From Paraspadella gotoi (taxonomy: Eukaryota; Chaetognatha): 64,000 bases of DNA. Positions 1-13,012 of the stretch are shown piece by piece. The position numbers were made by a program, and so were the translations under genes. The stretch covers positions 6,895,552 to 6,959,551 of the forward strand of contig CM119269.1 in NCBI GenBank assembly GCA_051294375.1, given 5' to 3'. Numbering within the stretch: position 1 is the first letter of the stretch; every line of letters starts with the position of its first letter. The notes below the pieces were generated by a model. It had not been told where the DNA came from. It did not search any database and saw only the letters and a program-made list of their open reading frames with translations.

Positions 1-3000
1 GCTTCTTCTTGAATTCGGTGAAGGCGAGGATGTGGAGGAAAGTGCCCCAGCGATGCCACAGCATGGAGACAAACTGTAAGAAGAGGAAAGTTAATTTTCT
101 ATTCTAAGCATGTATAATTGTATATTGTAATACTAAATTGTATATTAAAGTAGGTCATACGATAAGTACCTTCTGTAATAAATTTGTTTTGTTTATTCTT
201 AAAATTTATTAAAGAATACTTAGCTATGATGGTGATGTCACGCACCTGAATTCCCAAAATAACGGCGAAGAAGATTAAGTGGACGAGACCCAAAGGCTCC
301 AATTGGATCTGGTTGTCGTAGATCCAAAGAGGGATTGTCACGTAGAGGGTGTCGGCGAGACGCTCGTGGACGAGCATGAGTGGGAAGACAAGCGCCATCC
401 TGTGTCCGACAAATCAGATGAATTAACGCACCAAATAGATCGATTTATCAGCTGAAAATTGGCATTAATCGATCCAAAGATCCAATAATAAATCACTGTG
501 GCGGTATATTCACACCGCCTCACCTCCAGCTTTATTCAGCCAATCTCATTGGCTCAGAAGGGGAACGTACCATCCCATTACGTTCTATTTGCTTAAGACT
601 TCTGTTTTGGCAAAGCGAGATCGGCCTTGGGTAACCGCGCCAGTGACAGGAGGCGTCACTGAGGGTCGGTAGCCCCTAAATCCAACAGCCCCATCCCAAT
701 GGGCATCACAGTCAACTCGACAGTTGCCATACAACTAGATTTTAATGAAACCATTAACCGATTCATCTACAAATGCCAACCAGAGAGCGTTGAACATCAA
801 GAAAGCGAAGGAGAGTCGATCTCTCAGAACTTTGAACTCTTCCTTGACTTTCTTCTCTTGTCTTCGGTCGCATGGAAACGGCCGAAGATACTTGGCGATC
901 ATCTTCGTCCAAAACTGAAGCTCCTTTTCATCGAGAAATCTACGAGGAGATTCGAAGTTCGAGAAGAAAAAAAATCAATGCAATAAAGTCATAGGAATAA
1001 AAATAGTCTATATTGAATGACAATTAGTAGATTCCAACGCGGCCTGACCTGATCTTTCCATCCCTGAGAACCTTCTCGTTGATCCAAAAAGGATTTCTAA
1101 GATCGTCACGCTTAAGCTTGTTTGGCGGCCGCGCGCTGTAGATCATCTCCTGAGCGGCGAGGGATATCTCACCCATGGCGGAGAGCTCTTTAGCCTGACG
1201 GCTGAGCGGGTCGTCGTCGTCGGACAAGCCCATGCGGGCGAGCATCTCCTGCTTCTCGATCCTTTCCAGGATGATGAGCACTTGGCGGAGGAGAGCGTCG
1301 GAGACGGTCTGCGATCGGCCGTCGTCGATCATCTCCACGATCGCTTTGGCTTTTTTCACCTGACGTACAGTTTTGGTTTGTCATTTTATTAATAATAGGT
1401 TTGGATTGTTTTGCTCCAAAAAAATAATTATATTAGTATGGCAATAACAAAAATTTTATTCAGGCAGTTAAAAACAAGGTCAAGTACCAACGCGATAATT
1501 ATTGAGGGAAGAGCGACTCGGAAATCTATGAACAATTGAACGTCGAATGGCTAACTTTTTAAAAGAAGTATGAGAAGATAAAAAATAAATATAATATATT
1601 TATTTTAATTTAATAAATTTTTCAACTATTGTTTTAAAAAGCATATAGTTTTATACTAATTAATTGTAAATTTAACAAGGATGTCAGTCTACTTTATCTT
1701 TAAGATCCTAAAATTGAGAGAATAAACTAAACTTCTACTAGAAAAAGACGAGACCTGCTGATAATCCTCCTCCTCTTGCTTCTTGCCGATGTCCTCCCTC
1801 GTTCCCCACTCGGAAACGTGGAGATTGCAGAGAGAATAGATGATCACCAAAATGTATCCGATGGGTATGCAAAGGAAGTAAATCTGTCCAAAACGAAGAC
1901 TCGATGGCAATTTGTTTTTTTCCATTCATTGGACAAAATCCGTGTTTGACAGGATATATACTGTAAAACATTCTTTTTTTTTATTACCATCAACGGGTAG
2001 ATGCAGCTTATTTCCATGGGATGCAGCAATGCGGTGCACACGAAGATTAGGACTAAAACGACCACGAACATAACTCCAGTGGTTCGCCAGGAACCGTCGA
2101 CTACTCTGACGAGAGTGCCTGGGCGCAAGGGCATGGGGAAGAGATCGAGAAACTAATGTTCGCGGTTTTTTTTTATCCAAGAGCAACATAAAATCAGCAG
2201 GATTAGCACATAAATTAACTTTAATTTAACTTTAATTTCGTGCCATTAATGTCATTTGCATGTTGTAGTATTAATCGTCAAAGTTAGTTCATTTATTTTT
2301 TTTTCGTTAATCTGGTTTGATAAAAGTTGGCTTGATGATAGTTTTATAAATTCTCACCCTTTCCAAAGTTACCGCCCAATTAAAGGAGGATTTAAAGTTA
2401 ACTGAAGAAATATTGTAATTTTTGACGTCATTTTTGTTACGTTTTTTTTTTTTGCGTGTTTGTGGATATTGTAGGTAGTTATATTATGTGTTTTTATTGT
2501 TTTATTGCCTTTCTAAAAGCCAAATGATTTAATAATGTCATATCTAGGACATCAAAAATTTTAAAAAAGGAATTCTTTCGGTCCATTTAATGTATAGCGT
2601 TGGTCTGTAATCGCTTTTCAAAAAAAAAAGCATTCTCTTCGTCCGGTCTTATTTTCAATAATATTTTGACTTACTTTCCTTTTTCCTGCAAACCCTTACC
2701 CAAATCCTTATCCTTACCCACGATGACCACCATCATCTGAATGGCGTAGTAAGTCCCGATGACCCCTGCGCCGAAAATCTGCGTCTCTTGTCTCAGCGGG
2801 AGATAACAAACGACGACGAAGATTATGGCGGGAAGAGCCGCTTGAGCGAAGCAGGACCTTAAATGGCAATTGTGGTGATTGCGGTGTAATCGAAGCTAAA
2901 ACAACAACTACCGCGCAATTACCATAAACTGTTGTCAGTGACTGCGTTGAGAGCATCGGCGATTGCGATGATTATGGTGGCCGGACCCAAGATTGTAGAC

Positions 3001-4259
3001 ATCACGTAGAATATCTTGAATATATTGAACATAATAATAAATATAAATATAAAAAAATATTCGTACATCATAATAATAATAATAATAATAATGATAATAA
3101 TAATAATCATAATATTAATAATAATAAAGTCAATAAATAATAATAATAATAACTAAAGTAATACAAAATACAATACCTGATACAGGATGTACCAAATCGA
3201 AATCGATTGGTTAATCTTGATCAAGTATTTATAGTTGATGATTATTTCGACGATGTTGGCCAAAGTGGACGGAATCCATCGTCTTCGTTGCTGATTGGCA
3301 TGGGAAAATTTTCACCGACTCAAACGAGGTTTTATATTTATATTTAAATACTAATATTAAATACCTTAAAGAATTCGGTAAAAGACTTCGGAGCGTGGGT
3401 AAGGCAGTCGGCAGCGGCGCAGTATTCGACGCGATACCCGCGCTCGAGCAGCAGAGTGCAGAGCCATCGATCCTCACCTTATCGTTATTTTAAGAAAAGG
3501 TAAGTCATAAGAAAAAAAGGTAAGGACCATTAAATATTAAGGTGAAAAAAATAGAAGGGAAGAGCTTTTACTATTCGAAACAGTAATTTCAGAGTACTTT
3601 TATTAAAAATAATTTTATAGTCGATATTAACCCAGGTCCCATTGAAGAATTTGATTGGCTTCATCGGCGACCGACGTGTATTTTTTCATGACATTGTCGT
3701 CCAAAAGGGACGAAGCTCTGTACAGGCTGAAGCAGCCCGGGGCGCAGAGAACGCAGCCCAGCATGTGCTCGGTAGCCTAGATAGCAAAGCCGTCTCATTA
3801 TACGAATTTATTCATTTAATTTATCATTTAGTTTCTTATAATCCGACCTTTTGAAGCCAATAACCGGTCGCGTATTCGAACTTTTGATACCAGATCATTG
3901 GCCCGGAGCCGATGGGATGAATTCTTCCCGATGCTGCGCCAACGTTCTTGTTCTTTCTCATTCTATTGTTTTATTAATTATAAATATGATTATTAAAGAG
4001 TTAACAGAAATAGGGGAGGATTGAATGGTTCTACTAACCTGTCCACCAAAAGCCTGACAGCGTCTGGCTTAAACGTAACATCCCCGTCGACAGCTAATAT
4101 AAATGTGTTTTCGGCTTGCAGAACATTTTGGGGTCCGAGTAAATCCTAACATAATGATATTAAAAAGTTCTTACAAACTAAACTAATCAAGTTTCCCTCC
4201 TTGACGCAAAATATGTTAAAATTTGTTGTTTTTTGTTGTTTATTAAGTAGTACAGAGAG

Positions 4260-4347
<88 letters not shown>

Positions 4348-7300
4348 CCTTGAAAAACATCCCGTCTTCCCTGGGAAGCATCGATTTCTTCCCCCGCCTC
4401 AATTTGTCCTGAGTCAGTGTCTCCACGAGTTTGTGCTGGAACTTCCCCATCAATCGATACCCCAGCAGGAAGTACATATACATCACTTGGGACCATCTCT
4501 TTTTGACGCGACTCTTCTTCTTGTCCTTCATGTGAACGACGAGGGTGTGCCCCGGCATGAACCAAGTCAGTCTATGCAAAAATTCTAAATTACTAACTTT
4601 AGTATGCTAACATTTTGTCCGATTTCATTCTTAATATAAACTAAGTCACTACTAACATTATTTTAAAAGTAGATTTTGTTCCATGATGATAATGTTTGTA
4701 GGGTCATCGAAACAATTCTTTCACAGACGGTTAAGAAACAAAAGCTTTAAAAAAAAAAACAAAAAAAAAAACAAATAAAAACAAAATGCCGCACCTTCCT
4801 CCATACGGCGTCGGCGTCTTAATCGCGGCGCGATCTCGATAACGGTCTGGTGGACGGCGCTGGCGGCGCGGTCTACCGTCTCCACGAGAGTAGAGACGTA
4901 CTTGTTGAAGGTCCTCTCGCCCTCGGAGTTCTCTTCCATCGCGTCGTCGAAAAAGACATGAGCCTCGAACTCGTAATAGTCCGGATCTCGGATGGCGAAA
5001 TACTCTTGGGCGAGACGGCGGGCGCTGGAAGGGGTTAGTTGGGTGGAATGGTGGGCAGGCGCGTGGAGTGTGTGGCGAGCAACGATAGCGGACTTCTTAG
5101 AAGTGAATATGGAATGAACCTCTGATCGGCGTCCATGTTGAAGATGGACTTGAGCAACGCCAACATCTCCTTTCGTTCTCGTGCCACATCGTGGAAGCAG
5201 AGGAGGATTTTCGGTGCCATGATCTCCTGCCGACTTCTCGCCATCCTTGACAGCGGTGCGGGGACCGCCGCAGCAGCAGGCGCCGCTCTGCAGGGATGCG
5301 CGGCGTAGATTAGTTGTCAATATATTTAGAACTTACATCTTTTAATTTACATCCCAGACCTGAGTTACATCCGGTTCCTCTTCGTCCGGATGTCGAAGGA
5401 GTTTGCGATCAAAGTAATCCGTTCTCCTCCTTCAAGCGAAAAGTAACGTGGTTTATTCGGTATTTTGTCTTTTCTTCAAATTCTATATATTTTCTTCTCC
5501 AGTCCTTCACAACATTAAGCTCTTTCTTTTTAGCATCATGGATCCTATTTTTAGAATCGCCTATGAAGCATCACCTGTTCAACATCATCGATTGTTCTAT
5601 GACGGAAGACTCGTATCGCGGCAAAACGAAGAGAGACTCCGTGGAGGCGAGACGCTCGTTCTTCGCGATCCAAATGTGACCCGCTATCCAGAGTTGAGAA
5701 AGCCACCAGAGGGCCAGACCGATCCCGAGGTGCCACATAAACATTCCTAGGGACGCGGAGAAACCGAAAATGGATTTTGATAATCATCATCAAAACTATG
5801 GACCTATAAACTTCCAGAATTCCTTAAAATCGTTATAAATAAAGTTGTTTAGCTAAAAACAAAATGCTTTTATCATTTTATCTTCAGTTTGAATAAGATG
5901 AATTAGGTAGGAAATTGAAACTCCAACGATAATCAATATCCAGGACACCTTGATCTAATTTTCCGTGACATGTCCACTGGAAATTCCCGTCGAAGAGCTT
6001 GTGCGTGGGTTCGCTTCCGCAAATGCCGATGAAAATACCTGCGTCAGAGATTTCGTTTTTAAGTCGAATTGAAGTGAAAAAAAAGAAGAACTAAGTGACT
6101 TTCGATCCAACCTATCGTGATTGGCGTGGCGAGAGACAACGGCAGAGCGAAGCCGATCCTTTGCATGCAGACTTTGCAGGCCAATTTGCCAAAGTAGTAA
6201 CACAATAGGGAGCCAAGAGCCTATTTTTCATAATTTTTTTTTCTAGTGTAGAACTACTAATCATTGTATTCAACTAGTAATTCACGCGAATAATTTTTAC
6301 TTGTACAAAGACGGGAAGATAGGTAGATAAGGTTAACCACAAATCCACAGTGGGTTTTGAGCTGGGAACTTCGTCGTCGTAATTGTAATGAGGATATTCA
6401 TCGGAGTTGTATAGACCGTAATCGGGCTGAACCGAAATACATAAGTAACAATTTCATCTCTTGTTTGTAAAGTAGCAAAAGTGACACTCCAAAAGAGTCA
6501 GTCCCACCTCTATGTTATTCTGCAATAACGATCGGACATTGCGAGATGGAACCGTGGAAGCCTCTTCCGCTTTCGTTGTCCTTAATTGAATTTAAGTGAA
6601 TCAACTTAAAAAAATAAAACTTTCCGTGGCGAGAAATATCACTCACATGGGCAAAATTGGATTGAGCAAAAAGATATTGTGAAATTTGGTGTCTCCTCCG
6701 CCGTTTAGGAAAAGAAAGGAGCAAGCGAGAGTGAGACCGATTTTCCAAAGGCTCACGAATATGTAAGCCTTCACACGAACCTTTGGGTTACGGGGAAAAA
6801 ATTGTTAATTTAGCCTTTTTTACGTATTACGTATCAACTGATCAATTTTTATTATTAAAAATACAAAATAAATTAGAGTAGGTCTCTCAAACTTTTTTCA
6901 TGTTTTCCGCGAACTGATGCAGGCGATTGCAATTGGCGTCCATGAAATTCTCCCACCAGGGGATGCTGATGAGCACAACGGCGGCGACCGCCTCCCAAGG
7001 CAAACGGTAGGCGACTTTTATGTCTCCTTGACTCAAGTTGTTGATGAAGTTCTTCATTGAATCCATCAAATTCGTTCCCTCTGCGGGATTATTTCATAAT
7101 GCTGCATGAAAATGTTCGATATTGTAGCAATTATAATATTGTAACCGGCTTTTTCGTCGGAAACGTAGTGAGTTCCAAGGACAATGAAGAAGACCGTCAC
7201 TTGGAAGACAACGGCGACGATGTCGACGAGAAACACGAAGAGACGAGTGCAGCCGGTGGCTTTGCTCCTGGCCACGTTTTTTTCATACGTTAATTTAAAT

Positions 7301-8343
7301 TATTATTGCATTGTTATGAATTTTAAAAAAAAACAATAACAACATTGTTTAAATGCAAAATTTTTCAAAAATTATATCGTCAAAAAGATTTTTATTTTTG
7401 TGTATAACTTATAAAAACGACGATAAATTTAACCTGGCGAAGAAAACTTTAAAGATTCCGGGAATCAAGCAAACCGCGTTCATCAAGAGAACGGCTCGAA
7501 TCGCGTCGCAAGATGGCAGCACGCGAAAGACGAAAAGAGACACGCCCACCTAATTTGAAAATACTTAGATCATCGTCGTTTACTCGACAGACTTCGGGGC
7601 TACATCGCCAGTGTACTTTTTTTAACGTTTTCATACTTAATTAAAAAAAGTTTCACTTATGTCGCTTTGCTTTTCACAATCCAATTTCACAATCGAGGAA
7701 CTTTCACAATAGACCATCTCTGACTCAAGCCGCCCTCACAGTCGCGGCGATCTCACCGTTTGCGCCGATTCCACCAACATAATCCCAATCATCTGGCAAA
7801 GCGAGGGCCATGGTCTTTTTCCCATGCAACACTTCACGAGGCACTCTTTAAAAAAATAAACAAATGTATGTTTGGTGTAATGATAAGATTGAATAAAAAT
7901 GTGAAAAAAAATAGTTCCTTACCCAAAAAAGTGTAGAAATAAGGAAAGCAAATTGATATTAAGAGTAAAAGTGTCCATCTGAAAAAGAAAAACGGTAGAG
8001 AATGTGGAGGATCATGTCTTCATCACTCTGATTCACTTTCTCTCTCTCTTAATCAATAGAATCTATAGATATATATATATATAGATCGTGGCAATATCAA
8101 TATTCTTGAGGTAACAATCAGAATTCTTATTCGAGTTATTTAATTATCTTTGTTTTGTAACATTATATTTTCTTTCAGTATTATTTATTATTAAAGTTAT
8201 CGAATCTTTAATATCCCTCACCGATCTCTCTCAGCTTTTTTCCTCGCGTTATCGCTGATGGCTGACGTCATAAGGAGCATTGCTCCTTTGCTCAAAATCG
8301 CTCCACCGAGCACCAGAGCCGAGAAGAGGACGTAGGCGAAAAC
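1..8343 (-). CDS. Chitin synthase (metazoan type, glycosyltransferase family 2), multi-exon, C-terminus cut by the window edge
   Basis: Polymerises UDP-GlcNAc into chitin at the plasma membrane and extrudes it. About 29 exons can be read. In 5' to 3' order, with approximate positions: 8222-8343, 7922-7981, 7757-7851, 7436-7553, 7150-7275, 6898-7083, 6655-6780, 6510-6580, 6302-6427, 6110-6225, 5943-6037, 5571-5770, 5366-5436, 5111-5297, 4796-5029, 4348-4568, 4040-4145, 3856-3962, 3634-3775, 3364-3480, 3177-3296, 2935-3010, 2716-2860, 1985-2130, 1757-1925, 1038-1360, 735-965, 240-400 and 1-72. N-terminal membrane segments come first, then the catalytic core with VDGD (about 4090), EDRWLC (about 3470) and QRRRW (about 3290), then membrane helices and a WGTRE motif (1794-1814). 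A cytosolic coiled-coil tail and final membrane helices (WHRWGTFLHIL, 1-72) follow. The order matches animal chitin synthases throughout. The N-terminal start exon was not found. No myosin head is visible. Confidence 0.93.
497..735 (-). repeat. Dispersed non-autonomous element, family A, copy 1 (in a chitin synthase intron)
   Basis: This stretch matches, as reverse complement, the segments near 51.4, 55.9, 58.6 and 62.9 kb. One end carries a hairpin of the form GGCGGT-loop-ACCGCC. The shared core includes TGATGCCCATTGGGATGGGG and GAGCCAATGAGATTGGCTGA. It sits between two chitin synthase exons, so it is intronic. No coding capacity is seen; the open frames across it are incidental. The middle of the element differs between copies. 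Confidence 0.75.
3067..3155. repeat. (AAT)n microsatellite in a chitin synthase intron
   Basis: Imperfect run of AAT/ATA triplets between the exons at 2935-3010 and 3177-3296. It is intronic and gives a spurious poly-isoleucine reading on the minus strand. Confidence 0.9.
3177..3480 (-). other. Chitin synthase catalytic exons with EDR and QRRRW motifs
   Basis: Exon 3364-3480 reads EDRWLCTLLLERGYRVEYC and ends in PKSFTEFF. After an intron, exon 3177-3296 opens with NQQRRRWIPSTLANI. In family 2 chitin synthases the Asp of EDR is the proposed catalytic base, and QRRRW binds the growing chain near the transmembrane channel. Both motifs are intact, so the core is probably active. The intron falls between FFN and QRRRW. 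Confidence 0.95.
4261..4343. repeat. (GA)n microsatellite in a chitin synthase intron
   Basis: Nearly pure GA dinucleotides ending a few bases from the exon at 4348-4568. On the coding (minus) strand it reads CT, so it forms a very long polypyrimidine run just past the exon's donor side. Confidence 0.92.
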
Positions 8344-8718
8344 CTGTTATAATTTATATTATGAAATTGGTACAACCAATATAAAAATTATCCATTTATT
8401 TAATAAATAAGCTATCTTGCCCCTGACTTTGGACAGTCTTTGGTGGTTTAAGGCCTCCATCACTCTTACAAGATAATTACATAGCAGGTCCCTGCAAGCT
8501 TTCAATCAAGACTCTCTCACAGTCCCGTTTATTCACTCCCAGAGTACCTGGCTTCCCTATCAATGAAGTGGAAAATATTTCAAAGAATGTTTCAATTGTA
8601 TTAAAAGACCACTCCCTTAAGTATTAGATCGGTGAATACTTATTGTACTCCGCACTAGCATCAAAAAGCATATTATATTAAAATTGTTATAATTAAATGT
8701 TTTAACGTTAAAATTTCG

Positions 8719-9050
8719 TCATTTCAGATTCGGTCTCAATTCCAGACTTAAAAAGTCTTCCAGACTTCCGAATGGTACAAATAAGTAACGATTGTAGTGA
8801 TTGGTAATGATTGGAAATGATTGGTAATGGTTGGTCTCACTTTCGCGACTCGCGTCCAAATCTCGTAACATTTTCCGGATCCGTAGTAGGAGTAAGAGGA
8901 TTTGCCCGAAGATCCGGTCCCCATTTTTTGAGCGGCGGTTATCCCCGATGAAGAAGGCTCGATCCCCGATAGATTTTAAGCGATCCCCGATCGAGTGACA
9001 AATGATCCCCGATCGGATATTCGATTTGATTCGTGTCAACGACGCATCTT
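8719..9050 (-). other. Open stretch with a 21-nt repeat (possible minus-strand exon)
   Basis: Four copies of ATCCCCGAT begin at 8941, 8962, 8983 and 9005, so they are spaced 21, 21 and 22 bases. Read on the minus strand this gives a seven-residue repeat, SIGDRLK-SIGDRAF-FIGDNRR, followed by a hydrophobic run (ILLLLL). The same pattern recurs with indels near 17760-17840. It lies just upstream of the first recognised chitin synthase exon and could be its N-terminal exon, or a phased protein-binding array. No homology was recognised. Confidence 0.3.
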
Positions 9051-9194
9051 AGTTTCAGAAAAATCTCACGATCTAAATTTCAAGACAAAATAAAAAAAAT
9101 ATTTTGTCCCAAAATATGAGAATTCCCTATTAAATGGAAAAAATACATTTATTCTGAGACATAATTCTAAAAAAAGATTAAACCGAAAGAAAAA

Positions 9195-10660
9195 TTGTCG
9201 AAAAAAAAAAAAATCGCGAGAGGCGGCGACGACGACCGACGAACGACCGAGCGCGATGAGACGATAATCTCCCATGCCAAATCCCAAAAGGTAAGGGTTG
9301 GGAGAGGAAGGGATGGCGAGCCAACATCTCTTTTTGGAGAGGGAGAGAGAAACGCACGCCGGAGACGGACGACAGAGACGACAGCGACAGACGACGACGC
9401 ACGCACGCACGCGGCGACGCCAGACGGACGAACGACGCACGACGCACGAGAGAGAGAGAAGAGAGAGGAGAGGGAGAGGAGCAAATTCCCAGCTCAACCC
9501 CCACAGTTCCAACCAACCGAGGATAAAAAAAAAGGGAGACCAGTAGTGAGAGTGAGTTGAGCCGAAATTTGCTAACTACTAAATTCTTTTTTCTTCTGTT
9601 TTAATGATTGAAAGATGTGAATAAAGATTTAAGATGAATGAAACATGGAGACATTACCGGTGAAAAAGTAAGGACATTTTCTGCATCTTCCAACTACAAT
9701 TGACAATTTAGAAGCACATATAATCGAGCTAGGAGATGAAACTATCTCAACGAAGTAAAAGACATGTGTAACTCGCTTGACCTTGAAACTAAAATTTTTT
9801 GTAAATATTTGTAAAATATTGCGAATTTTCCTCTTTTATTTTCAACAGATCATCCTTTTGTTCGTGAGGACGACGGACGACGGGCAACGACGGTACGACG
9901 GGAAACGACGACGACGAACGACGACGACGAACAGACGACGACCCGGCGGGATTTTCTGTGTTGACTTTGGAGGGAAAGATTCTATTCTCTGCGTCTCAAA
10001 TTCAAAAGTAGTTACACTATTAAAATCTTATAAAACGAAAGATTGAATTCAAAGGTTAAAACAGATTTTAGTTAGTATAATAAAAAGATGAGTAATTTTC
10101 AAATGTTAAACATTCAAATAAGACGCAAGTTTTAAAGGTATGAATAAAAAAACTTTTAACCATTTTCCTACAACAACAAAAGCAACAAAAAACAACAACG
10201 ACAACAACAACAACAACAACAACGTTCCAAGATTAATCAGTAATCGACGTTGGATCTTTTTCTTTTTTCTTTCTTTTTCGGATTTGTTCGCAAACAATCA
10301 TCTCTTCTGCAAACTCCGAATTTTAAAAGAGGAACGAGTCTCGTCGTCGTCGTCAGTCGTCGTCGTCGTGTGGTCGTCGTCCGTCGTTGTCGTCGTCGTA
10401 GTGGTAGTTGTGTCGTCGCCCGCCGCGGCCGTCAATCGTCCACACTCCAATTCGTTAAAATCGTTTTCCGAAAATGTTTTGTGATGAGGAAGACGTTTTC
10501 ATGTCTTTTCTTTTCATTTCCTTTTAACTCGAATTTTAATTTTATTCTTGAATTAAAATTCGTGGAAGCGAAAAATCTTTTGAAACAAAAGAAAGCGCAG
10601 TCCAAATCCACTTCTTTTGCGAAGTAGCTCAAGAAAGAAGAGAGAGAGAGAGAGAGAAAG

Positions 10661-10725
<65 letters not shown>

Positions 10726-11042
10726 AGGAAAGAAAAAGTAAAACAAAAAGAACCAAAAAGACGGCGAAAATTAGGATAAGCTATTGTTGGATCTTAATAA
10801 TTATCATAATCATCAATTATTATAATTATCATCATCATAATCATTATCATCATCACCATCATCAACAACAATAGAAGGAAGGTTATTTGTTGATGGATTC
10901 CTAATATATTTTTTTCCAATTTTGGGGTTTTTGTAACATTGACCATGACAGCCAAAAAAATGTCAACACGGGTCATTTACATAACCCGGGCAATAGAAGG
11001 GAAGTGAGACGAGAAAGAAAAGAGAGAGAGAAGAGAGAGAGA

Positions 11043-11096
<54 letters not shown>

Positions 11097-11270
11097 AGGA
11101 GAGAGAGAAGAGAGAGAGAAGAGAGAGATCTGGCATTTGGTCGAGAGCAGGATGAGGCTTCGATTTCCCAAGGAAAGCAGGTCAAGGAACAAACCGCGGG
11201 AAAAAAATATGTGTCAATCATCATCATCATCATCATGCATCATCATCATGCATCATCACATTCATGAATA
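9195..11270. repeat. Simple-repeat-rich spacer (CGA, CGT, GA, ATC tracts)
   Basis: Clusters of CGA triplets (9225-9440 and 9868-9945), CGT triplets in the opposite sense (10335-10430), GA runs (10633-10735 and 11005-11130) and ATC/CAT runs (10800-10870 and 11217-11260). Open frames here are low-complexity and I regard them as spurious. The stretch 9645-9770 (TIDNLEAHIIELGDETIST in one frame) is the only part that looks vaguely protein-like, and its copy near 18.8 kb is frame-broken. Confidence 0.75.
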
Positions 11271-11339
11271 AAACATACATTTCATCAATATAAAAATCTT
11301 GATAAGCCCTTTTTAACGTTAAAAAGAAAGTTAGAAACA

Positions 11340-12967
11340 GATTTCACGGCAAAGAAAGTCCAGTCTCGAACTCGAGACCCTCCCAGGTTGTAATACTTCG
11401 TAAAACCTACCGCGGCGGTAACGACGAATTTCTCGACGACTTGGCGTCTGGGCGCCCGGATGTAATAGTTGAAGGTGGTGATGCGGAGTCTGTAGAAGAG
11501 AGTTGGGGACGAGGGAGTCGACCACGAGCGAGAGGAGGTCGTGTTCTGGGATGAGATGGGGTAAGGGGTGGGAGGGTCGGGGGGGGGGATTGGCGTGAAC
11601 ATTGAAGAAATGAGGCCAAAAGTAAAAACTTGGAAGTAAACATTACCACTAAAAATGGGTCAGTAAAATTTAAGGGGTTTGTAATATAATAAGTAAATAA
11701 TAAAAATACATTATCTGTTGGATACATGGAAGGGATAATTTTAGGGGGAGTGAAAAAAAATTAGTGATTGGCAAAATCTATGAAAAGAATCTATGACAAG
11801 ATCTATGAAAAAGGTCAAATCAAAAACTGTCCGTGTAATGCAGCAAAGACGGTTGAAAAAATAGAAGAATATCAGTGATGTTATGTTCACCTTTTGTAAA
11901 AAAAGATCGTGAGAGGCGTTCTTCTGAGTCAGGACAGAGATCTCACCGAATATTCGAGGTGGGTAGTGAAAGACGTTGCAGATTCCTGAGAAGGACAAAG
12001 AAAAAATATATGAGTTTCACATGATATTATAACAAAAAAAATCATAAAGTTAAGTTAGATGTTAATACTTAATAAAAATATTCAATTCCAGGATAAGTTT
12101 CCCTCGACTCCAGAATGAACTTACCCCGGCAATTCCAGCCTGGGGGCATTTGAAGCCCGTTGAGGCTGTCTCGCCGACTTGGACCGTACGAACGAAAGAT
12201 GGTGCGCGAATTCATCGCCTGAACGACAAAAGAGAAAGTTTTTTTTTTAAATAAAAGAGCATCGAGAGACCCGATTGAAAATGTTAAAATAGACCTATAT
12301 ACCTATGCTACAATTGGTACTAATTAAAAAAAAGAAATTAAGATAGTTTTTCAAAAGAAAAATTAGACCTGAATGCACGCGGGCTGCGGCAGAGGCGAGT
12401 GTGAGGCGAGTGAGAAATACGTGAGTCAAATCGTTAGTTTTGTAGAATCGTTAATCGCCACAGTCAACCTTATTCACGCTAGAATAGAAATGACAACAAT
12501 TATTGGATTGATAAGAAAACCAAGTTTGGAGCAAACATATGTCAGATCTGCCCATGATCATTATCAGGTAATTAATTATTAAATTAATTCAGTTAATAAT
12601 TATTTTAATTAATTTAATAATATTTATTCAGGTTAATTATTTAATTAATTAGGCAATTAGTTAATTAATTTGATCAGAAATGTTGAAAGCAGTACCGACT
12701 AAAAATCCAGAAATGCGGAATTCGCCATGGCGCTTTTATACAATAACAACAACGACCTTGTGAACCCAGTCTTGATCCCGTAAAATTCTTCCCCGGCCAC
12801 GGTTTAACGAAGTCGCTGGTAAGTCTGAAAAAAAAAGTCAGAAAATTGTGAGGACATTTCAGAATGACCTTTCGCCAACTAGAACAGTTGAAACATGACC
12901 TATATCTTCTTTTTTATTAAAAAAAAAAACTGTTACTTTCAAACACTTTCACTATCCACTCATAAAT

Positions 12968-13012
<45 letters not shown>

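Noticed and set aside
9066-9560. Overlapping open frames of 80-148 residues on both strands
   Set aside because: They arise from CGA triplets and GA runs, are open in several frames at once, and are broken in the two other copies.
11220-11260. ATC/CAT arrays as a possible His- or Ser-rich coding segment
   Set aside because: Lengths differ between the copies at 11.2 and 20.28 kb, and flanking frames do not continue.
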